64,000 nucleotides of DNA from Clostridia bacterium (lineage in GTDB: Bacteria; Bacillota; Clostridia; TANB77; UBA1234). How positions within the stretch are numbered: position 1 is the stretch's first letter; every line of letters begins with the position of its first letter. Positions 57,421 to 64,000 of the stretch are shown here, in pieces. The notes below the pieces were generated by a model. The model was not told where the DNA came from. It did no database searches and worked only from the letters and a program-made list of their open reading frames with translations. The position numbers and the translations under genes were made by a program. The stretch is from positions 7,167 through 71,166 of the forward strand of contig CAAEBC010000017.1 in assembly GCA_900753975.1 (NCBI GenBank), given 5' to 3'.

Positions 57421-58197
57421 CTAATTACCTCCCAAAAAATTTTCCACAATTAAATTATATTCATTAGGCGAATCTATATACGAAAAATGAGCAGCACCCT
57501 TTAAAACAACAAGCCCACTATCTTTAATTTCTCTTTCCATTTTTTTTGCCATATATAAAGGTGTATCAATATCATTTTCTCCCCACATTAGTAAAGTAGG
57601 ATTTTTTATTTCTTTTAATTTATCAGACAAATCAAGCGAAATAACCTTATTAAAAGTTTCTCTCATTACGTCTGAACTAATACTAGCATAATCTGAAGAA
57701 CCATATTTTTTTCTTAGCTCGTTTATTTTTTCTTCGTATTTATCTTTAGGTGTTACAAGTTTTATAAAAAACTTTCCCATCTTGTAACTTCTAATTCTAA
57801 TCCATTTTTTAAAAGTCATTTTAGGTTTTATTCCAGCAGCATCCGTTAAAACAATCTTGTCAAAAATTTCTGGATACTTAGATGCTAAATAAATTATAAC
57901 TCTTCCCCCAAAAGAATGTCCGATGACATCTACCTTTTCAAGCCCTAGTTTTTCAATAAAATGTTTTACCATTTCGCCATACTCTGGTACACCCCAAGAA
58001 ACTGGTGGCTCTTTAGACTTTCCACCTTGGCCTGGAAAATCCAAAACAATAACTTTTCTACTGTTTTGAAAATACTTCCAAATTGGCGCCATTGCGTTAA
58101 TTGAAGCCATCCAACCATGTAAAACAAGAAGCGGTTTAGAATTCTCATCGCCAAAAATTTCGTAATTTATATCTGTATCATCAATATTAATAAACAT
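57421..58197 (-). CDS. Alpha/beta hydrolase
   Basis: The 258-residue protein has the fold markers LVLHGWMAS, the nucleophile elbow GHSFGGRV near residue 94, the acid near NDIDTP (about 210) and His in GAAHFSYIDSP near 237. The substrate is unknown. It leads the murF-ddl operon with no gap to murF. GGAGG precedes the start. Confidence 0.85.
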   Translation of the reverse strand: MFINIDDTDINYEIFGDENSKPLLVLHGWMASINAMAPIWKYFQNSRKVIVLDFPGQGGKSKEPPVSWGVPEYGEMVKHFIEKLGLEKVDVIGHSFGGRVIIYLASKYPEIFDKIVLTDAAGIKPKMTFKKWIRIRSYKMGKFFIKLVTPKDKYEEKINELRKKYGSSDYASISSDVMRETFNKVISLDLSDKLKEIKNPTLLMWGENDIDTPLYMAKKMEREIKDSGLVVLKGAAHFSYIDSPNEYNLIVENFLGGN

Positions 58198-58307
58198 ACT
58201 TCCTCCATGATAGTATAATTATGCTTATATTTTATTCTTAATACTTGTAAAAATCAATTATTTTCTTAATTCTTACGGGAAAAGTTCGATTAAGTTGTAT
58301 TACGTGG

Positions 58308-58427
58308 GATTGAAAAAGCGATATGATAATACTTTTATCCGCTACGTTTATCAAGGTAGTATTGCTTCGCAATCTCCACCTTGACAAAAAATGCTACTAA
58401 AAGTATTATCATATCGCTTTTTCAATC
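58308..58427. repeat. Palindromic terminator-embedded element, copy 3
   Basis: The core (58324-58411, 88 bases) is nearly identical to that of copy 1 and in the same orientation. The arms are 16 bases each, GATTGAAAAAGCGATA and its exact complement (58412-58427), unlike the arms of the other copies. AAAAA and TTTTT flank the GCGATA/TATCGC stem. It lies in a 427-base gap between the hydrolase start (58197) and glgP (58625). Apart from this element and the glgP terminator, nothing else is seen there. Confidence 0.9.
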
Positions 58428-58529
58428 TAAGAAATAAGAACAAAAAATATTCTCGTCATTAATAATGTTAAACTGCGGTAACGTGGAAAATTTACTTTCA
58501 AAAATGACTCATATCCTTTTTTAAAATAT

Positions 58530-58575
58530 ATAAAATTAAAGACGAAGAAAAATGTGTGATTACATTTTTCTTCGC
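58530..58575 (-). terminator. Terminator of the glucan phosphorylase gene
   Basis: A 13-base perfect stem, CGAAGAAAAATGT (58544-58556) with its complement (58563-58575), is followed on the minus strand by CTTTAATTTTAT. Confidence 0.85.
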
Positions 58576-58624
58576 CTTTAATAAAATTTGGCTGTCGAAA
58601 TTAAATCGAGAGCCGAGTAGTAGT

Positions 58625-60274
58625 TTACGGTTCTGCGTAAAGGTTAACAAAGTATTCTTCAATCATTCTCGAAGTCGTATACTGCTGGCTCATCACCATA
58701 GCTGCAAACATCTTACGAGCCCAGAGTTCTCTGTCTCTAAACTCGTGCACAACGATCGAATCGTAGATATGAAGCAAGTTCTTCGCGTCGGCTTCATCTA
58801 CTTCGTCTTGGGTCATTTGGTTACTGGGAGTCGGTACTGTCCAGCCAGACACGTTTTCGACACAACCTTCACGCCACCAACCATCTGCCGTGCTAACATT
58901 AAGCACACCGCACATCGCAGCTTTCATACCAGATGTGCCACAAGCTTCAAACGGAACTCTGGGATTATTCTGCCAAATATCAACACCGCTGACAAGTTTC
59001 TGTGCTAGGCTGATATCGTATCCTTCAAGAAATACAACGTTGTTAGGAAATACTTTCGAAATCTTATTAACTTCAGCAATAAACTTCTGACCATCTGTAT
59101 CGTATCTATGAGACTTACCCGCGAAAACAAACTGAATGTTATACTTAAAAATAAGTTTTTCAAAGTTTTCCCTATCTTTAAAAATCAAAAGCCATCTCTT
59201 ATACTCGGTTGCACGTCTCGCAAAAGCAATCGTCAAGTTGCACTCTTTGAAATTAACACCTTTCGTTTTGTTAATATATTCAATAAGTACCCTCTTATTA
59301 AGCAAATGAATGTTATAAATTCTATCAATATTTGCCCTATTAAAAGCATTTTCAAGCTCTCTGCTACGCCATGTGCCAGGATGAACACCATTGGTGATGG
59401 CAATAATCGGAGGCAAATACTCAACATCTTTCCACATCTCTCGCGCTGCCAAGACCTGAAGTCTCGAAACGCCATTCGCTCTCGCAGAAAGATTGAGTGA
59501 AGCAACCGTCATATTAAACGGTTCGCCACCAATTTTCTTTACCTGGTCATAAGTAAGACCCAGAGTTGCTCCGACTTCCACCATTACAGAAATCGAGTGC
59601 GACTCATTACCAGCAGGGACATTGGTATGAGTAGTAAACCGTGTCATCTTTTTTACGCGCATAAAAGCTTCGTTAAAAAGTTCTTCACCAGACTTGTTTT
59701 CAAAATTTGTCTCATTAATAAACTGACTAATAAGTTCCAGCCCCGCAAAAGCAGGATGACCATCGTTATAATGGTAATAGTCTACACTAATGCCAAGCTC
59801 TTTCAAAGCTCTCACACCACCAATGCCAAGAACAATCTCCTGAGCTATACGCTCTTTTTCACGATCATCCCAAGCGCCACCATAAAGATACCAAGTAATG
59901 TTTCTAAAGTGATTATTTTCAGGAATATCCGCATCCAAAAAATATGCAGGACCATTCTTCAGTTTCCAAATCTTAAGCTTAACATCTTCGTTAAAAATTT
60001 TTACAAAAACATTCTTACCCGTATCAATAAGATACTCTTTCCAATTATTAAAATCAGGATCTTCGTTTCTCACAGTTCCGTCTTCATTAATTTTCTGGGC
60101 TACATAACCCTTTTTCCAAAGAATATGAATAAAAGTCATCGGATAAAGACCATTACTATCCATAACGCCTTTAAGCATGTCTCCTGCAAGAATCTCGAGT
60201 CCACCACCGTATGTCAAAAAATCGCTGTAAATGCCTGTACCCATCGAGAAATACGCGACCTTTTTGGTATACAT
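58625..60274 (-). CDS. glgP: Alpha-glucan (glycogen) phosphorylase, short form
   Basis: The 549-residue GT35 enzyme has the pyridoxal phosphate site ACGTSGMKAAMCG, where the Lys binds the cofactor, near residue 455. It also has NPRVPFEA and FARRATEYKRWLL. It releases glucose-1-phosphate from storage glucan. The length is that of the short GlgP/MalP type rather than the 800-residue form. Base use looks more GC-rich than its neighbours, as in highly expressed genes. AGGAGGG precedes the ATG. No other glycogen genes are seen. Confidence 0.92.
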   Translation of the reverse strand: MYTKKVAYFSMGTGIYSDFLTYGGGLEILAGDMLKGVMDSNGLYPMTFIHILWKKGYVAQKINEDGTVRNEDPDFNNWKEYLIDTGKNVFVKIFNEDVKLKIWKLKNGPAYFLDADIPENNHFRNITWYLYGGAWDDREKERIAQEIVLGIGGVRALKELGISVDYYHYNDGHPAFAGLELISQFINETNFENKSGEELFNEAFMRVKKMTRFTTHTNVPAGNESHSISVMVEVGATLGLTYDQVKKIGGEPFNMTVASLNLSARANGVSRLQVLAAREMWKDVEYLPPIIAITNGVHPGTWRSRELENAFNRANIDRIYNIHLLNKRVLIEYINKTKGVNFKECNLTIAFARRATEYKRWLLIFKDRENFEKLIFKYNIQFVFAGKSHRYDTDGQKFIAEVNKISKVFPNNVVFLEGYDISLAQKLVSGVDIWQNNPRVPFEACGTSGMKAAMCGVLNVSTADGWWREGCVENVSGWTVPTPSNQMTQDEVDEADAKNLLHIYDSIVVHEFRDRELWARKMFAAMVMSQQYTTSRMIEEYFVNLYAEP

Positions 60275-60420
60275 ACCAAGCCCTCCTAAAAAATTTTTTC
60301 ACTGCCAATATTAACACTACTTACGACAAAAATCAACAAAAAATTTTATAAAAATCTGCCCATTGAAATTTAAAATCAAATTCTAATTCGATACTAGTGA
60401 GTTTTGGGTTTAAAACTAAC

Positions 60421-60451
60421 AAAAAATTGCCTATCAAAAAGATAAGCAATT
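60421..60451 (-). terminator. Terminator after the small secreted protein gene
   Basis: On the minus strand AATTGC-T-TATC pairs with GATA-G-GCAATT around a TTTTT loop, then TTTT. It lies about 100 bases past the stop. Confidence 0.7.
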
Positions 60452-60467
60452 CCTTATTTCGTTTCAT

Positions 60468-60528
60468 ATACCATTTTCGAAAGCTACTTGTTATAAAAGT
60501 AGTTAGCCAAATCAAATGAAAACGGTAT
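60468..60528. other. Nested inverted repeat
   Basis: An outer 11-base arm ATACCATTTTC (one mismatch to its partner ending at 60528) encloses an inner stem CTACTT/AAGTAG. It lies between the stop at 60555 and the terminator at 60421, with no gene. Confidence 0.6.
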
Positions 60529-60554
60529 TGTTATATTAATATCATAAACTTAAA

Positions 60555-61001
60555 TTAATCTCTTGTATATGAAGCTACTGTATTACTAGACTTATCTGTA
60601 AATGTTTCTAAAAGTGCTCCTGATGAACTATATACTTTATGAGTTGTATAAACTCTATATGTATAACCTGGAGTAACTCTTATTCTTTCTTCTACTGCTG
60701 CCGCCCTATTTCCAGTGTCTTCCCAAGAATCAAAAACTTGCCAACTTCCATCCTTATAGTATTTAAGTTCTACCAAAACATAAGCTGTTGTTCCATAAGA
60801 ACTAGAAGTATTACCACCACATTCTAAAACATCATAATCTGCATATTCAGCATATTTGTCAAGCAAAATACCAGTAGATGTAATGTATGACCACTGAATA
60901 GAATCAGGCTCTTTTATAGCTGCAAGGCATGTACCCATTGAAATTATTACTATACTTAAAACTGCAAATATTGCTACTTTTAAAATATTTTTTTTATTCA
61001 T
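60555..61001 (-). CDS. Small secreted beta-sandwich-like protein (DUF6147-like)
   Basis: The protein has 148 residues from an ATG eight bases after AAGGTGG; a GTG four codons earlier overlaps the ribosome site. The signal peptide ends CLAAIKEPD. The mature part has alternating strands, YVLVELKYYKDGSWQVFDSW and GYTYRVYTTHKVYSSSGALL. That pattern recalls short secreted DUF6147 proteins of Clostridia; the match is by eye. Function is unknown. Confidence 0.6.
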   Translation of the reverse strand: MNKKNILKVAIFAVLSIVIISMGTCLAAIKEPDSIQWSYITSTGILLDKYAEYADYDVLECGGNTSSSYGTTAYVLVELKYYKDGSWQVFDSWEDTGNRAAAVEERIRVTPGYTYRVYTTHKVYSSSGALLETFTDKSSNTVASYTRD

Positions 61002-61063
61002 TTGGTTGTCCACCTTACGTTTGGCTATATATATTACTTCAATGAATTCTAAAATAGGGACTT

Positions 61064-61927
61064 TTATTCTTGAACAAATTTTATATTTTCTGCTATTTTC
61101 TTTAAAGTCTTCTCTCCACAGTTACCATCTAAGACATATACATTTTTTGCATCTTGCCATGTAATATACATTTCTTTATCATTTTTTACTAAAAGCATAT
61201 CTTTTTCCCTAGTAGAAACATCTATTATTTCTCCACTCTCTGTGTTAATTTTAATATCGTAACCCTGTTCTAAGACTTTAAAATCGAAGAATTTTCCCTC
61301 TTGTGCATTTCCAAAAGTAATTACTTTCATTTTAGATTTAGATATTACTTCTTCAAAAGTAAATCCCTTAGGCACATAGTAAAATTTAACCCCTTCAACT
61401 TCTGCTGTATCTTCATTGCCTTTTACATTATTAAATTCACTATACTCCTTCGCCGGTCTAAACAAAATTTTGCCAAGACTATTTCTCCAAGCACCAGCGG
61501 TCGGAACCATGATGATTCCAATTATCAAGACCGCAGCACAAGTAAGTGCCACATTTCTTTTGCTAAGATTCAAACCTAGAGCCCTACCATTACTTTCTCT
61601 TTCAGCTTTAATTTTAGCAGCAAGCGCCTTTTTAGCTTCCTTTCTCTTAGCTTTTTCCTCAAGCTTTGCCATCTTTAAATGCCTCTTATCTGCTCTTTCG
61701 TCAATCTTTTCTATTTCTCTTTCCAATTTTTTTTTTGATCTTTCATAATCTTCCGCCATGGCAAAAATCTTTTTCATTCTTCTTTCATGTTCTTTAGAAA
61801 AAACAATCTCTTTACCATCGTCATCTGTAGTTTGATTATCCATATCGACAGGTTCTTCCTCTGCCATTCTAGCAGCTTCTGCAAGCATTTCATCTAGTTT
61901 TTCTTCGAATGTTCTCTCGTCCATCAT
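61064..61927 (-). CDS. Membrane-anchored anti-sigma-like protein (DUF4367-type outer domain)
   Basis: The protein has 287 residues. The cytoplasmic half (1-128) is acidic, then a Lys/Glu coiled coil. One membrane helix lies at about 129-150 (ALTCAAVLIIGIIMVPTAG). The outer domain has AEVEGVKFYYVPKGFTFEEV and ISKSKMKVITFG, like DUF4367 proteins paired with ECF sigma factors. Its start overlaps the sigma gene by 38 bases. It probably holds the sigma factor at the membrane. Confidence 0.75.
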   Translation of the reverse strand: MMDERTFEEKLDEMLAEAARMAEEEPVDMDNQTTDDDGKEIVFSKEHERRMKKIFAMAEDYERSKKKLEREIEKIDERADKRHLKMAKLEEKAKRKEAKKALAAKIKAERESNGRALGLNLSKRNVALTCAAVLIIGIIMVPTAGAWRNSLGKILFRPAKEYSEFNNVKGNEDTAEVEGVKFYYVPKGFTFEEVISKSKMKVITFGNAQEGKFFDFKVLEQGYDIKINTESGEIIDVSTREKDMLLVKNDKEMYITWQDAKNVYVLDGNCGEKTLKKIAENIKFVQE

Positions 61928-62462
61928 TTAGCCCCTCCCTTTTCAAAGCTTCCAATAATTTTTCTTTTCCTCTAGTCAGCCTTTTCTTTAAAGTTTCATA
62001 ACTTGCATTAAACATTTCTTCACTTTCTTCTCTAGAAATTCCAAAAATTCTTTCCATCACAATAATATCACGATAAATAGTCGGCAACTTATCAACTTCG
62101 TTAGAAATCCTTTGAGCCGATTCATTTGAAACAACAATATCGTCAGGAGATTTCATTAAAAAATGACTATCATCGACAATATCATCTATGTAGTTCTCTC
62201 TGTTATTAAGATATGTCCTTTTTCTTTGATAATCCATTGCTGTATTCCTTGCAACAATCTTTAAAAAATTACAAGTCATACCTTTCTCTTCATCTTGAAT
62301 TTTACTTGCATACGGAATAAGTTTAACAAAAGATTGTTGAATTACATCTTCCGCATCATGATGATTGTGTAAAACACCGTAAGCTGCATTATACATACAT
62401 CTTGAATACACTTTATATAAACTTTCTAATTTTTCAAGGTCCCCCTTACTTAATTTTTCCAC
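61890..62462 (-). CDS. ECF-type RNA polymerase sigma factor
   Basis: The protein has about 190 residues from a GTG eight bases after GGAGG; an ATG five codons earlier (62477) lacks a ribosome site. Region 2 is YNAAYGVLHNHHDAEDVIQQ SFVKL in outline, and region 4 is LPTIYRDIIVMERIFGIS then ETLKKRLTRGKEKL. The stop lies inside the anti-sigma gene. Its target promoters are not visible here. Confidence 0.9.
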   Translation of the reverse strand: MEKLSKGDLEKLESLYKVYSRCMYNAAYGVLHNHHDAEDVIQQSFVKLIPYASKIQDEEKGMTCNFLKIVARNTAMDYQRKRTYLNNRENYIDDIVDDSHFLMKSPDDIVVSNESAQRISNEVDKLPTIYRDIIVMERIFGISREESEEMFNASYETLKKRLTRGKEKLLEALKREGLNDGRENIRRKTR

Positions 62463-62738
62463 TTCTCGTTCCTCCATCTAGCACTATACTATATTAAACA
62501 AATAGTAAAATGTCTTTTATATTTTCGATTACTTCATTTCAAAAACAGTTTAACACTTAACAGCAATATTTTCAAGTGACGAAAACATTGCATAATGAAA
62601 GAAAGTAATACAACTTTTCAAAATAAAACTTTCCCCTAAAAGCTCTCTTTGACATACACTCACCTCTCCCTAAAACAACCATAATATTTATCGAATCTAT
62701 CATATTACTTCAGCAAAATTGCAATAGGGACAACTTTT

Positions 62739-62930
62739 TTAAAATTCTAAAAACAAAAATTCGACACTATATCCCAAACGTACAGAAATAGCTAGTGCTT
62801 CTTTTACAGTTGTTGAAACATCGCCAGTTTCTTTTTTATAATACGTTGCAGGTGTTTTGCAAATAATTTTGCCCATGTCGTTAATTGTTAGGTCCATCTC
62901 CTTTCTTGCTTTTTCTAGATTTTTATACAT
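62739..62930 (-). CDS. Small XRE-like DNA-binding protein
   Basis: The protein has 63 residues from an ATG with GGAGGTG upstream; a longer frame to 62978 is unsupported. NLEKARKEMDLTINDMGKII, then TPATYYKKETGDVSTTVKEAL, looks like a helix-turn-helix of Cro/XRE type with an altered recognition helix. It is divergent from the XRE gene at 63067 and may share its operator. Confidence 0.7.
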   Translation of the reverse strand: MYKNLEKARKEMDLTINDMGKIICKTPATYYKKETGDVSTTVKEALAISVRLGYSVEFLFLEF

Positions 62931-62949
62931 AAAAGACACCTCCGTATAT

Positions 62950-63016
62950 ATAGTATTTCGTATTGCAAAATGTGTCAATAGAAAATAAAAATTTTTGCAT
63001 ATTGTAAAAATACTAT
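62950..63016. promoter_or_regulatory. Operator-like dyad between the divergent XRE genes
   Basis: ATAGTATTT (62950-62958) is matched by AAATACTAT (63008-63016), and GCAAAA inside is matched by TTTTGC. The two half sites differ at about three positions. A plus-strand TATAAT lies at 63039-63044. The regulators probably bind here. Confidence 0.6.
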
Positions 63017-63066
63017 TTCAATTGCATGTAATGAAAGTTATAATATGTTCGAGGGGAGGCACAGTT

Positions 63067-63408
63067 ATGTACAAAAACAATATACTTGGTCAACGAATAA
63101 AATCACTTAGAAAAGAGCACAAATATACACAAGAAGATGTTGCGAAAAAATTAAATATTTCAATTGCAGCACTTTCAAGATATGAGACTGGTACATTCGA
63201 ACCAAAGTCATTAGAGCTAATTGTTGACTTATCTACACTTTACAATGTTTCAACAGATTACCTATTAGGAAAAACAGATGCCAAAAATCCAGAAATCGAT
63301 TTTGAAAAAATGGATATAGGCTTAACAAACAAAACTTATGAAAATTTAACCGAGGCACAAAGGCTTCAAATAAAGAAACTAATATCAGTAATTGTAGAAA
63401 CAAATTAA
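63067..63408 (+). CDS. XRE-family transcriptional regulator
   Basis: The protein has 113 residues from an ATG with GAGGGGAGG upstream; an earlier start at 62995 is unsupported. The helix-turn-helix reads LGQRIKSLRKEHKYTQEDVA, KKLNISIAALSRYETG, then YNVSTDYLLG, typical of SinR/Xre repressors. A C-terminal helix (LTEAQRLQIKKLISVIVE) likely forms the dimer. It is followed by its own terminator. Confidence 0.9.
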   Translation: MYKNNILGQRIKSLRKEHKYTQEDVAKKLNISIAALSRYETGTFEPKSLELIVDLSTLYNVSTDYLLGKTDAKNPEIDFEKMDIGLTNKTYENLTEAQRLQIKKLISVIVETN

Positions 63409-63413
63409 AAGAT

Positions 63414-63465
63414 AAAAATAAAGTATGCTTTGCTTTACCAACTGAGCATAACATACTTTATTTTT
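63414..63465 (+). terminator. Terminator of the XRE gene, with a tRNA D-arm-like loop
   Basis: AAAAATAAAGTATG (63414-63427) pairs with CATACTTTATTTTT (63452-63465). The loop contains GCTTTACCAACTGAGC (63432-63447). Its complement matches the tRNA D-arm consensus GCTCAGTTGGTAGAGC at 15 of 16 positions. Confidence 0.8.
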
Positions 63466-63543
63466 ATTTATAGCCTCAAACCTGCTTAAAATATACTGTT
63501 TGAAAATTTTGTAAAAAAAACAAAAAAATATTTTAAAAAATTG

Positions 63544-63572
63544 TTGACAAATAATAATATCTAAAGTATACT
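63544..63572 (+). promoter_or_regulatory. Promoter of the tRNA-Val-Asp-Phe operon
   Basis: TTGACA (63544-63549), 17 bases, TATACT (63567-63572), about 28 bases before tRNA-Val. Confidence 0.9.
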
Positions 63573-63599
63573 AAGGAAGTCGTCAGACATTAAAGAAGT

Positions 63600-63675
63600 G
63601 GGCGCTTAGCTCAGCTGGGAGAGCATCTGCCTTACAAGCAGGAGGTCATAGGTTCGAGCCCTATAGTGCCCACCA
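63600..63675 (+). tRNA. tRNA-Val (UAC)
   Basis: The acceptor is GGGCGCU/AGUGCCC (one G-U) with encoded CCA. The anticodon loop is CUUACAA and the T-loop UUCGAGC. Confidence 0.97.
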
Positions 63676-63686
63676 CTTTTTTTATT

Positions 63687-63763
63687 GGCCTGGTAGCTCA
63701 GTTGGTTAGAGCGCTAGCCTGTCACGCTAGAGGTCGAGGGTTCGAGCCCCTTCCAGGTCGCCA
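63687..63763 (+). tRNA. tRNA-Asp (GUC)
   Basis: The acceptor is GGCCUGG/CCAGGUC with discriminator G and encoded CCA. The anticodon loop is CUGUCAC. Confidence 0.97.
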
Positions 63764-63796
63764 TTTTTATTTTAAAAGTGGTTTATTTTTTTATAT

Positions 63797-63872
63797 GCCT
63801 ATTTAGCTCAGTTGGTAGAGCAAGGGACTGAAAATCCCTGTGTCCGTGGTTCGATTCCGCGAATAGGCACCA
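63797..63872 (+). tRNA. tRNA-Phe (GAA)
   Basis: The acceptor is GCCUAUU/AAUAGGC with encoded CCA. The anticodon loop is CUGAAAA. Confidence 0.97.
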
Positions 63873-63877
63873 TTATT

Positions 63878-63910
63878 AAAGATTTGCGATTACATTGCAA
63901 ATCTTTTTTT
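63878..63910 (+). terminator. Terminator of the tRNA operon
   Basis: AAAGATTTGC pairs with GCAAATCTTT and is followed by a T run to 63910. Confidence 0.92.
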
Positions 63911-63963
63911 GTACTTTCTAAATTATGCCTAAAAAATAGTTAATAAAGGCAGGGATATTTATG

Positions 63964-64000
63964 AAATGAACCCAAAATGTTAGACAAAAAGTTTAACAAG
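63964..64000. mobile_element. Possible left end of an IS3-type insertion sequence at the window edge
   Basis: The stretch TGAACCCAAAATGTTAGACA near the right edge recalls terminal repeats of IS3/IS150-group elements, which often read GACCCCAAAAAGTTAGACA. No transposase is visible because the window ends. The match is from memory and weak. Confidence 0.3.

Noticed and set aside
59597..60289. 230-codon open frame antisense to glgP
   Set aside because: It is a shadow of the phosphorylase gene with no ribosome site and biased composition.
60333..60515. 60-codon open frame in the gap upstream of glgP
   Set aside because: It spans a terminator hairpin and an inverted repeat, has no ribosome site and no recognisable sequence.

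Overview
The window looks like a chromosomal segment of a low-G+C, spore-former-like Firmicute of the Clostridia type. The evidence is AT-rich DNA, strong AGGAGG ribosome sites with frequent TTG/GTG starts, a BofA-like protein, SLH-domain and 3D-domain wall proteins, MurJ/MurF/Ddl, and a YhaO/YhaN-like pair. No rRNA, CRISPR array, integrase or relaxase was seen. Most genes lie on the minus strand.

Layout. 1-7.7 kb: the start of an S41 protease, a YibE/F membrane protein, two tandem metallophosphoesterase paralogues (one apparently catalytically dead), a 3D-domain wall protein, tmRNA, truA and an unrecognised protein that may be a relic of a Pol I-type exonuclease. 7.8-27.6 kb: a type IV secretion (T4SS)-like locus. 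Reading in the direction of transcription, it has five VirB2-like pilins, a PrgI/VirB3-like protein, a TraC-N-like anchored protein, a VirB4 ATPase and five large VirB6/TrbL-like membrane proteins. 27.7-32.2 kb: three tRNAs, a 1096-residue secreted protein with about 20 CxxC knuckles and a wall-hydrolase end, and an SH3 protein. 32.2-43.6 kb: murJ, a bofA-like gene, obg, a GT-C-like membrane protein, an ArsR repressor with a divergent metal P-type ATPase, rplU-rpmA, a frameshifted comM, yraN and dprA. 43.6-54 kb: a pilin-like secreted protein, a YhaN/YhaO pair, then an operon of DnaJ-like protein, two small unknowns and a VirD4/TraG coupling protein, then an SLH protein. 54-58.2 kb: an envelope operon (hydrolase, murF, ddl, DUF1934-like). 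58.6-64 kb: glucan phosphorylase, a small secreted protein, an ECF sigma/anti-sigma pair, two divergent XRE regulators, three more tRNAs, and a possible IS end at the right edge.

How it fits together. The 20-kb locus has the channel, pilin and motor parts of a Gram-positive T4SS. Its coupling protein sits about 20 kb away in a separate operon. No DNA-processing gene is in the window, so a fixed chromosomal machine for protein delivery or DNA exchange is at least as likely as a mobile element. The parallel expansion of VirB2 and VirB6 is the most striking feature.

A second unusual signal is a family of three palindromic elements. Each is an 88-91-bp conserved core placed exactly at the centre of a different, perfect, locus-specific inverted repeat that looks like a two-way terminator. 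Four single-base frameshifts, all of the same sign, break two genes and need checking against reads.
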